A stretch of DNA of 64,000 nt from NCBI RefSeq assembly GCF_000499845.2, contig NC_023749.2, positions 16,584,786 through 16,648,785 on the forward strand, in the 5' to 3' direction. The stretch comes from Phaseolus vulgaris. Its lineage: Eukaryota > Streptophyta > Magnoliopsida > Fabales > Fabaceae. Shown here piece by piece: positions 56,605-64,000 of this stretch. The notes below the pieces were generated by a model that was not told the origin of the DNA, searched no databases, and was given only the letters and a program-made list of their open reading frames with translations. Every line of letters begins with the position of its first letter. Position 1 is the stretch's first letter. The position numbers and the translations under genes were made by a program.

Positions 56605-57030
56605 AGTAAATAAAGATTGCATATATAGTAACCACATGGGTTGTGTATAGTAAACTTGATACAGAAAGCAAAGACATCATATAGTAAAAATGCTTTTACA
56701 TATGTTAAAAATTAGTTGCATATATCATAAAACATGTGCATATATAACAAACCGGATACATATAGTAAAAAGAGTTTCCATATCTTTCAAAGAAGGGTAC
56801 ATTTAACCAAATACGGTTGCATATAGTGAGAATAGGATTCAAATATTACAAGCAGGTGCATATATAACAAGCAGGGGTACAAATAGTAATAATAGTGTGC
56901 ATACATAAGAAACAATGGTACACATAGTCAAACAAGTGTGCAGATATAATAGAAATGGGTACATATAGAAAAATAGGTTGTATATAGTCAAAATAAGGGT
57001 GCATATATTACAAACAGGGGTTCATATAGT
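56605..57030. repeat. Degenerate minisatellite, about 35-bp period
   Basis: About a dozen diverged units combine GTGCATATATAACAAACAGGG with GTACATATAGTAAAAATAG. The half-units alternate 'gcatatat-acaa' and 'tacatatagtaa', so the true unit may be about 17 bp, doubled. No known family. Confidence 0.7.
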
Positions 57031-57532
57031 TCCATGCATACGTGTAATATGAGTTTCTAAGTTTGATTAAATTAATTAAATATGTTCAGATTTGTTTATA
57101 TTTTGTAATATTTATTTTAATAATTTATTATATATTTTCTATTACAATTTTATAAAAAAAACACCAACTTTAATATATTTTAATTCATATGTTTTATCAT
57201 CTTTTACACTAAAAAAAGTTAATCATCTAAATTAAATTACGTTATTTTTCAAAGTATGTCACACAAAACAGAACTAAAACAAAAAAAATGACCTAGAAAA
57301 TATTAACTTTCAAACTATTATTTTTAAAACAAAGGAAATAGAAGTTTAGTTTGTGCTGTTTGAAATATTCATTATTGTCAAACTTTTCCTTGCTTAACTT
57401 TATTTTATGAAGACGACCACTGATTTTTGAAAAAAAATCAAAATAAATTGTTGCACAAGGGTCATAAAACAATGAAACCAACAATTAACATGGTTATATG
57501 CTACCCATAAAACTAACAAAAATAATATAATA
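57031..57532. other. AT-rich intergenic DNA
   Basis: No gene is seen between the minisatellite and the left end of the CACTA element. Confidence 0.5.
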
Positions 57533-57625
57533 CACTTGTACAAAATTTGAAAACAACGACTATTTATTTAGTGCGGCTTTGCGTTTAAACGCATTTGTAA
57601 AAAACGCGGTGGCATTTTTGTAATT

Positions 57626-57833
57626 AAATTGATTTACAAATGCGGTTCTAGGGTAAGACCGCATTTGTAAATCAATTAAAATGAATTACAACTGCGGTCA
57701 TAGTAAAGACCGCATTTGTAATTCATTCTGAATTGAATTACAAATGCGGTCTTTACTATGACCGCAGTTGTAATTCATTTTAATTGATTTACAAATGCGG
57801 TCTTACCCTAGAACCGCATTTGTAAATCAATTT
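57626..57833. repeat. Perfect 100-bp palindrome in the CACTA subterminal region
   Basis: Left arm 57626-57725 and right arm 57734-57833 are perfect reverse complements, separated by TTCTGAAT. Each arm itself holds two smaller inverted pairs built on TTACAAATGCGGT and ACCGCATTTGTAA. A further diverged unit (CGCATTTGTAAAAAACGCGG) lies just left, at 57590. In En/Spm, subterminal repeats of this kind bind the TNPA protein; here that is inferred. Confidence 0.95.
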
Positions 57834-58777
57834 TACCCTAAAAATAGAAGCGCGCCACTGGTTTTCACTTTCACTTTCGTCTTCTCCGCTCTTCGTTTCA
57901 ACGTTCTCAGCTTTCTCCGCTTTGCATTGTAAGTTTCAGCTCTCTCTGCTTCAACGTTTGTTTTCGTTTTCGTTTTTGTCATTGTCATTATTCACTTCCT
58001 TGGCATTGTCATTTCGTTTCCTTACTCGTTTTCTGCATATAGGTGGTTACTGTTCTATTGGTTCTCTGGTTTTTTCTGCTCCGCCACCGCCACTGCTTCC
58101 GTCACCGCCACTGCTTCCGCCACCGCCTTCGCCTACGCCTTCGTCTTCGTCTCCGATCACCATCAACCTAAAGGTTGGTGTTGTATTTATTTAATATTTT
58201 GAATTTATATTTAAAATTTTGAATTCATATTTAATATTTTGAATTTTTATTTTTCTGTATTATAATATATATTTAATTAATAACTAATATAACTTGGAAT
58301 GTATATAACTAATAACTAATAATTTATATATTTGTGTGTATTTTGAATTTTTGTATTATATAATTTCTATTTTCTTAAATTTATATTATATATAAATTCT
58401 ATTTTTGTAATTATTTTTATTTTTTGCACTTTCTCTTTGCATATCTTTCTTTTTTTCCCTGGCATCATTTATTTTTTATAATTGTCACTTTAAACTACTT
58501 TTACTTAAATAAAAATGAATATGATATTAATCTTTATGGAATTATAATTCTATAGTGTATTAAACTTTGTTCTAGAATTTTAATTTTAGAAGTGAAATAT
58601 TTAGTTAGTTGTTAATTACATTTTAATAAAAGTTTTATGTTATGTTAGTTATTGTTACTTTTAGAATAGAAATATCGTGTTTGGATTGAGTCCGGGGGTG
58701 TTCGACCCTCGGCAAATGTGTGAGATTGAAGAGAATACTAATTATTAGAAAATCCTAACTATATTCCAGAATATATA
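57834..58777 (+). promoter_or_regulatory. CACTA promoter and transcribed leader
   Basis: TTTTACCCTAAAAATAGAAG follows the palindrome. 57865-58170 is rich in TCTC and TTTCG, with a proline-coding stretch (CCGCCACCGCC repeats, 58080-58140), then an AT-rich stretch to the ATG at 58778. The Pro-rich open frame at 57922-58194 has no family resemblance and more likely belongs to a spliced leader. Confidence 0.45.
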
Positions 58778-61700
58778 ATGGATCGAAGTTGGATTAATGC
58801 TGTTCGTATAAGTGATGAGTACGAAAGGGGAGTAGAGGAATTTATACAATTTGCGCAGCGTAACGCGATTATTAGTGGTCATGATGGAGCAAAGATCAGG
58901 TGTCCGTGCGTTAACTGTTTGAATGGAAGGATACTGGATGTGAATATCATGAGGGAACACCTGCTATGTGATGGGTTTCTTCGATCTTATACAACTTGGA
59001 CATGGCATGGTGAATTATTAAATTTACCACGTGTTTCCGTAACTGAAGAATATGTGGGTTCTACCATGGATGAAGCAGTACACGATGATGGAGATGATGA
59101 TCGATTGGAGGACATGATTCGTGATGTGGGAGCTGAGTGTTTTGCAAAAGCGCATGGATATGAAAGTATGTCAAAAGATGCAGAGACTCCTTTGTATCCT
59201 GGATCAACTAACTTCACACGGTTGTCGGCGGTGTTAAGATTGATGAATTTGAAGGCAATAAACGGATGGACTGATAAAAGCTTCACGGAATTGCTCCAGC
59301 TGTTGAAGGATATGCTTCCAGAGGGAAATAGTCTACCTAATCGTAATTACGAGGCAAAAAAGATTCTTTGTCCAATGGGTATGGAGTACAAAAAGATACA
59401 TGCATGTCCTAATGATTGTATATTATACCGGAAAGATTTTGAATTGTTGAAAAGTTGTCCGAGGTGTGGGTTATCACGTTATAAGTTGAAACAAAAAGAT
59501 GATGATTCTATTGATGACATGGAAAAGCATGGACCCCCAATGAAGGTTATGTGGTATCTTCCCATCATTCCAAGGATGAAGCGTTTGTTTGCAAACCCAG
59601 ACGATGCTAAGAATCTTAGATGGCATGCAGATGAGAGGAAATGCGATGGCATGTACCGACATCCAGCTGATTCTATTCAATGGAAGAAATTTGATGATGA
59701 CTTTCCAAAATTTGGTAAAGAATCAAGAAATATCCGACTTGGTTTAGCTACAGACGGAATGAATCCGTTTGGTAATATGAGTACAAATCACAGTTCATGG
59801 CCTGTATTACTAGTTATTTACAACTTACCTCCTGGATTGTGCATGAAGCGAAAATACATGATGTTGTCTATGATGATATCCGGTCCGAAACAACCAGGGA
59901 ATGATATTGATGTTTATCTAAGTCCCCTAATTGAAGATTTGAAGTTAATGTGGGACCAGGGTGTCGAAGTATTTGACGGATTTGCTAATGAAACTTTCAA
60001 GCTTCATGCCATGTTATTTTGCACCATCAATGACTTTCCGGCATATGGTAACTTATCAGGTTATAGTGTTAAGGGTCACAAAGCGTGTCCAATATGCGAA
60101 GAAGACACTGCTTCTCAACAATTGAAACATGGAAGGAAAACAGTATATCTTCGGCATCGGAGGTTTCTTAGAAGTCATCATCCTTACCGGAGGTTGAAAA
60201 AAGCCTTTAATGGACACCAAGAGGGTAGTGGTCCACCAACTCCATTAACCGGTGTTGAGGTTTACGAAAAGGTAAATAACATAGACCACACCTTCGGCAA
60301 GTCCAAAAAAAAGTCATCTGTGACAAATATTTGGAAGAAGAAATCAATCTTCTTTGATCTTCCGTACTGGTCGAGGTTAGAAGTCAGACATTGTATAGAT
60401 GTAATGCATGTTGAGAAGAATGTGTGTGATAGCTTAATTGGTACACTTCTTAACATTAACGGGAAGACGAAGGATGGTCTAAATGCTCGTTTAGATTTGA
60501 TTGAGATGAACATACGCGGCGAGTTGGCACCCATACAAATGGGTAAGCGTACATATTTGCCCCCAGCCTGTTACACAATGTCAAAAGATGAAAAAATTAG
60601 TTTTTGTCAATGTCTAAAGGGTGTGAAAGTGCCACAAGGACATTCCTCAAATGTGAAGAGTCTAGTGTCAATGCAAGATTTGAAGTTAATTGGGTTGAAG
60701 TCTCATGATTGTCACATCTTGATACAACAATTGTTGCCGGTAGCTATCCGTGGGATCTTACCAAAAAATGTTAGACACACCATAACCCGTTTGTGCTCAT
60801 TCTTCTCTTCCATCTGTTGTAAAGTCATTGATCCCTCAAAACTAGATGAACTTCAAAATGAAATTGTTGTTATCTTGTGTGAATTGGAAATGTTTTTTCC
60901 TCCGTCTTTTTTTGACATAATGGTTCATCTAGTGGTGCATCTGGTAAGAGAGGTTAGATTGTGTGGACCAGTGTACTTAAGATGGATGTATCCTGTTGAG
61001 CGGTATATGAAAATTTTGAAAGGTTATGTGAAAAATCATTATCGTCCAGAGGCTTCAATGATTGAAAGGTACATAGCTGAAGAAAGTATTGAATTTTGTT
61101 CAGAGTACATGACAAAAGCAAATCCAATAGGTGTTCCAGCTAATTCATGGCACCACAGGCGTTCTACAAGTAAATGTTTACGTGGTGTGAATATTGTAAG
61201 CAAATCTCGATCAGAAGTCTTGCAAGCACATTTGTACATATTGAATAACACAGATGAAGTTGTACCTTACATAGAAGCTCATAAAGCCATTGTGAAGGCA
61301 AATAACCCAAGACAAGCAGAGAAATGGGTCTTGATGGAACATAATAGAACTTTCATGCCTTGGTTTAAAGATGAGGTGTTCAAGGATTCAACGGAATCAG
61401 AGACCTTGACTTGGTTGGCTGCTGGATTGAAGTTTGATGTCATTTCATGTACAGCGTACGAAGTGAATAATTGTATATTTTACACGAAGTCCCTGGATGA
61501 AAAGAGTACAGTTCAAAATTCTGGTGTTACTCTTGAAGCCGAGTCAATGCAGTTTTCGACTTCGAAAGATACAAATCCAGTACTTGGATCAATGGCATAC
61601 TATGGGTTTATAGAAGAGATATGGGAGATTGACTACACTAAGTTTTCCGTTCCAGTTTTCAAGTGTAAATGGGTTGATAATAAAAGTGGGGTTAAAATTG

Positions 61701-61978
61701 ATGAATCAGGATTCACACTAGTGGACTTTCGAAAGATAGGGTATCGAGATGAGCCATTTATAATGGTTCAACAAGCATCTCAGGTTTTCTATGTGAAAGA
61801 TCCTACGTCAGAACATTGGTATGTCGTTTTACACGGGAAAAAACAAGGGGAAGCCATAGATGATATTGAATATGGCGAAACTCGTTCATTCACACCAATG
61901 ATAACTAATAAAGATGACGATGTACTTGATGATGTACATGCAACCCGTAAAGACCACAGTGAAGGAATTTACATATAA
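58778..61978 (+). CDS. CACTA transposase TNPD
   Basis: An uninterrupted 1066-codon frame. Residues 3-75 are the transposase-associated domain (SWINAVRISDEYERGVEEFI, CPCVNCLNG, TWTWHGE). The central DDE transposase (Transposase_21) carries LATDGMNPFG, SGPKQPGNDIDVYL, GHKACPICEED and FDLPYWSRLEVRHCIDVMHV. The Asp of LATDG and of IDVMHV are in the positions taken as catalytic in this superfamily. Then come DUF4218 (LPVAIRGILPKNVR, WMYPVERYMKILKGYVKNHY) and DUF4216 near the C-terminus (FKCKWVDNKSGVK, FIMVQQASQVFYVKDP). Length is close to that of plant TNPD proteins. It acts in the nucleus, cutting the element at its CACTA ends. There is no stop or shift, so the enzyme may be functional. Confidence 0.93.
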   Translation: MDRSWINAVRISDEYERGVEEFIQFAQRNAIISGHDGAKIRCPCVNCLNGRILDVNIMREHLLCDGFLRSYTTWTWHGELLNLPRVSVTEEYVGSTMDEAVHDDGDDDRLEDMIRDVGAECFAKAHGYESMSKDAETPLYPGSTNFTRLSAVLRLMNLKAINGWTDKSFTELLQLLKDMLPEGNSLPNRNYEAKKILCPMGMEYKKIHACPNDCILYRKDFELLKSCPRCGLSRYKLKQKDDDSIDDMEKHGPPMKVMWYLPIIPRMKRLFANPDDAKNLRWHADERKCDGMYRHPADSIQWKKFDDDFPKFGKESRNIRLGLATDGMNPFGNMSTNHSSWPVLLVIYNLPPGLCMKRKYMMLSMMISGPKQPGNDIDVYLSPLIEDLKLMWDQGVEVFDGFANETFKLHAMLFCTINDFPAYGNLSGYSVKGHKACPICEEDTASQQLKHGRKTVYLRHRRFLRSHHPYRRLKKAFNGHQEGSGPPTPLTGVEVYEKVNNIDHTFGKSKKKSSVTNIWKKKSIFFDLPYWSRLEVRHCIDVMHVEKNVCDSLIGTLLNINGKTKDGLNARLDLIEMNIRGELAPIQMGKRTYLPPACYTMSKDEKISFCQCLKGVKVPQGHSSNVKSLVSMQDLKLIGLKSHDCHILIQQLLPVAIRGILPKNVRHTITRLCSFFSSICCKVIDPSKLDELQNEIVVILCELEMFFPPSFFDIMVHLVVHLVREVRLCGPVYLRWMYPVERYMKILKGYVKNHYRPEASMIERYIAEESIEFCSEYMTKANPIGVPANSWHHRRSTSKCLRGVNIVSKSRSEVLQAHLYILNNTDEVVPYIEAHKAIVKANNPRQAEKWVLMEHNRTFMPWFKDEVFKDSTESETLTWLAAGLKFDVISCTAYEVNNCIFYTKSLDEKSTVQNSGVTLEAESMQFSTSKDTNPVLGSMAYYGFIEEIWEIDYTKFSVPVFKCKWVDNKSGVKIDESGFTLVDFRKIGYRDEPFIMVQQASQVFYVKDPTSEHWYVVLHGKKQGEAIDDIEYGETRSFTPMITNKDDDVLDDVHATRKDHSEGIYI

Positions 61979-62092
61979 ACATTCAACCCACATGCAACAT
62001 GTAAATAAACATTTATAATTTTATGTATTATTTTTATATGATTTTAATTCGATGCACATTAACTAATGTTTGTTACCTAATTTTTTTAACAG

Positions 62093-64000
62093 AGACATGG
62101 ATGACGACCAGACTCCAGTCAGACCTCGATCTGGGCGAGGTAGTAGAGGACCTACTAGATTGAAGCGTCTTGCATTGAGACGTGCTGCTGGTGAGAAGAC
62201 ACATGTTGACATTGACGTCAACACTGGAGTGGCTTTTGGTCCTAAGGCAGATGAGTTTATGAGCTATCTTGGAGTTGTTTCTCGTGAGAGGCTCTCCATT
62301 TTGATTAATTCATGGGATGAGGTTTCAGAGGTTGATCGGAACATGCTATGGGAGGATGTTCTGGTAAGCTTTACATTATTATTGTTATCATATAATGCTT
62401 TTTAATATTGATTAATTAATTTTAATTTCATGATGTTATTTTGCAGGCAAACTTTGACATTCCTGATGTGGAACCGCTTCGATCAAAGATATTATCCAAT
62501 ATCGCACTTAAATTTCGTACCTTTAAGTCAAGACTGACATCGAGATACATTTTTGGCGACCTTAAAGACGAAAATCCATGTTTAAAGTACCAACATATTG
62601 ATGAAGAGACATGGCGTCTTTTTAGAGAAAGCCGTGAAAATGAGGCTTGGATGGTAAGTGAAGTAACTTTTTTGTTTATATAACATTAATAAGTTTATCT
62701 TATTTACTTCAGTTTGTTTATTTCAATTATGACAGGATCGTCGGAAGAAAGCTCAAGAGATAGCTTTGAAGAATCTTACCCCGCACGTTATGTCTCGTTC
62801 GGGGTATAGAAAACTTGAGCAAACACTGATGGTGGAAAAGGAGAAATCTCAACAGGGGACGTATTCTGAGAATGTGGAAACAGGGGTCACTTCTCCTCCA
62901 CCACCTTTTCGCCATGAAAAATGGAAGAGGGCCCGAATTAAAAAGTCCGGTGCACCAAGTTCCGGCAATCCGGGGTTATAATCGAAAAAATTGTAAGTTA
63001 TTTTTGTTATTTTCAATTTTTTTAAAGCATTAATTATATTAATGATTGAAAATATGATTTTTGTGTACTCTTGCAGGATTCCTTGGAATCCGACGGTACA
63101 TTTGTTGCTGAAGGTCGTCACGATATCCTGGTTGAAGCAATTGGACGACCTGAACACTCTGGTCGTGTTCGTGCCGCTGGACAAGGGGTCGGAATTAAAC
63201 TTTATTTTGGAGTTTCAGAACGACAGCCATCCTCCTCCTCCAAGAAGGAAACTCAAATGAAGACTAAGTTACGTGAAGAAATAATGGAGGAGATGAGAAA
63301 GGAGACTGATTTGATGTGGCTGGAGATGAAAAAGGAGAATGATCGAATGCGACAAGAGTTTCTATCGCAACAAGTTTGTGCTGAGCCGATTGAACCCCTT
63401 GTTAGTCCCACTCCCAAGAGCACAAAGGGGAGTTGTGCGGCTCCTCCAACATCAGGGGATGATATCAATGGGCAGACAGAGGATTGTGAGCTACTGGTAG
63501 TGGGCGGCAAACTTCCTCGGGTGGTGGCACTTGGAAAAGTCTATAAAAACGCCACCACCTTACATAACGTTCCTCTCTCCCCTGATGTGGCGAAGGTAAC
63601 TGTTGAAAAAGTACGATTTCCTGATGCTCGTGTTCCACTACCTTCAGATGAGGTAACCACTGTGGCCGATGCATTTCAGACATTCGTTGCCTGGCCCAGA
63701 GAGCTCATTCGATCTATGCCCGAACCTCATGTAATAATTTCGTTTCATTATATTATTTTTTATTTATATTTATATATTACATATAATTTAATACAAATGT
63801 TGTTTATCTTGTAGGAACCTTTTCAGCCACCAACTCTGAAAAAGAAGCGTGAGGTTCCAGTTGACGATCCTATGGCTTCCCTACGTCTCATTGCTAGTCA
63901 GATTGGCAATGATCCTTTTCCAGTTCCGTGGGATAATACATTTTTTCAAATCAACACTGAACTGCCACTGATGATTTACAACACAGATTTATCAGAATTT
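62093..64000 (+). CDS. Second CACTA gene: Transposase_24-type, 3' part outside the window
   Basis: Exons by splice sites: 62093-62363 (ATG 62097, donor GTAAGC), 62447-62653 (TTTTGCAG, donor GTAAGT), 62736-62992 (TATGACAG, donor GTAAGT), 63077-63730 (CTTGCAG, donor GTAATA), and 63815 onward (ATCTTGTAG). The protein starts MDDDQTPVRPRSGRGSRGPT. It has the Transposase_24 (Ptta/En/Spm) features LPKFxxxKSRL-like FKSRLTSRYIFGDLK, ETWRLFRESREN and RRKKAQEIALKNLTPHVMSR. Then come IGRPEHSGRVRAAGQGVG, a charged coiled coil (EEIMEEMRKETDLMW) and a DUF8039-like block (GKVYKNATTLHNVPL). In related elements a C48 Ulp1-like protease follows, which would be outside this window. TAA at 62979-62981 near the end of exon 3 interrupts the frame unless splicing differs. 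Confidence 0.75.

Larger units (their letters stand above)
57533..64000 (+). mobile_element. CACTA (En/Spm-type) DNA transposon, right end outside the window
   Basis: The likely left terminus is CACTTGTACAAAATTTG at 57533, a variant of the CACTACAAGAAAATTTG ends of related elements. It is followed by subterminal repeats with a 100-bp palindrome (57626-57833), a leader, an intact TNPD transposase (58778-61978) and a spliced Transposase_24-type gene (62093 onward). The element continues past 64000, so the right end, target duplication and the end of the second gene cannot be seen. Coding regions are far better preserved than anywhere else in the window. Confidence 0.85.

Noticed and set aside
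50731..57030. A complete Helitron around the RPA1-like gene
   Set aside because: No Rep/helicase and no convincing TC start or CTRR end with a hairpin could be fixed by eye; kept only as a hypothesis.
57922..58194. Proline-rich 90-codon frame as a CACTA protein
   Set aside because: Low-complexity proline codons in the leader, no homologous position in CACTA elements, more likely untranslated.

Overview
This is a stretch of intergenic plant nuclear DNA, almost entirely transposable elements and the AT-rich debris between them. I found no intact single-copy host gene. The host is a eudicot and probably a legume. The legume guess rests on the look of the Sirevirus LTRs and the TRIM LTR and is inference. 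Splice sites, Tat-lineage Ty3 elements with antisense ORFs and En/Spm-type CACTA elements all mark a plant genome.

Layout. 1-1305: 5' end of a Sirevirus-like Ty1/copia element on the minus strand. 2802-3681: a tandem array of a miniature LTR retrotransposon (TRIM). 6395-7501: a Ty3 gag fragment joined to a second, near-identical copy of the copia gag start. 7503-10826: a CACTA-like element carrying exons and introns of a TEL2/TELO2-family host gene. 10987-12780: a copia solo LTR holding a nested Tat solo LTR. 15780-16960: a LINE remnant. 17270-18839: a Tat solo LTR holding a nested copia solo LTR. 19406-21605: a copia LTR with PBS followed by an inverted gag. 23297-23824: a 58-60 bp tandem repeat. 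26346-26466: a solo TRIM LTR. 27074-37061: one complete Tat-lineage Ty3 element with a perfect AGTAT target duplication, gag-protease, RT-RH-aRH-integrase and a spliced antisense ORF. 38150-40071: copia and Ty3 pol fragments and another Tat solo LTR. 42457-43499: a hAT-like element. 45660-50725: the 3' part of another Tat element with its own spliced antisense ORF, then two further solo LTRs. 52735-54640: a decayed, intron-containing RPA1-like gene. 55731-57030: CACTA-like terminal repeats, a plant-mobile-domain fragment and a degenerate minisatellite. 57533 to the window end: the left two thirds of a well preserved CACTA element with a 100-bp perfect palindrome, an intact TNPD transposase and a second, spliced Transposase_24-type gene.

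How it fits together. Insertions were dated relative to each other by target-site duplications. The copia solo LTR at 10987 is older than the Tat LTR inside it. The order is reversed at 17270, where a copia LTR sits inside a Tat LTR, so the two groups were active in overlapping periods. The youngest large insertion appears to be the Tat element: by eye its LTRs differ at about 8 of roughly 515 aligned positions, plus one 52-bp minisatellite length change. The CACTA element at the right end has the best preserved coding capacity. All translations, junctions and duplications were read by eye; family names rest on recognised motifs, not on searches.
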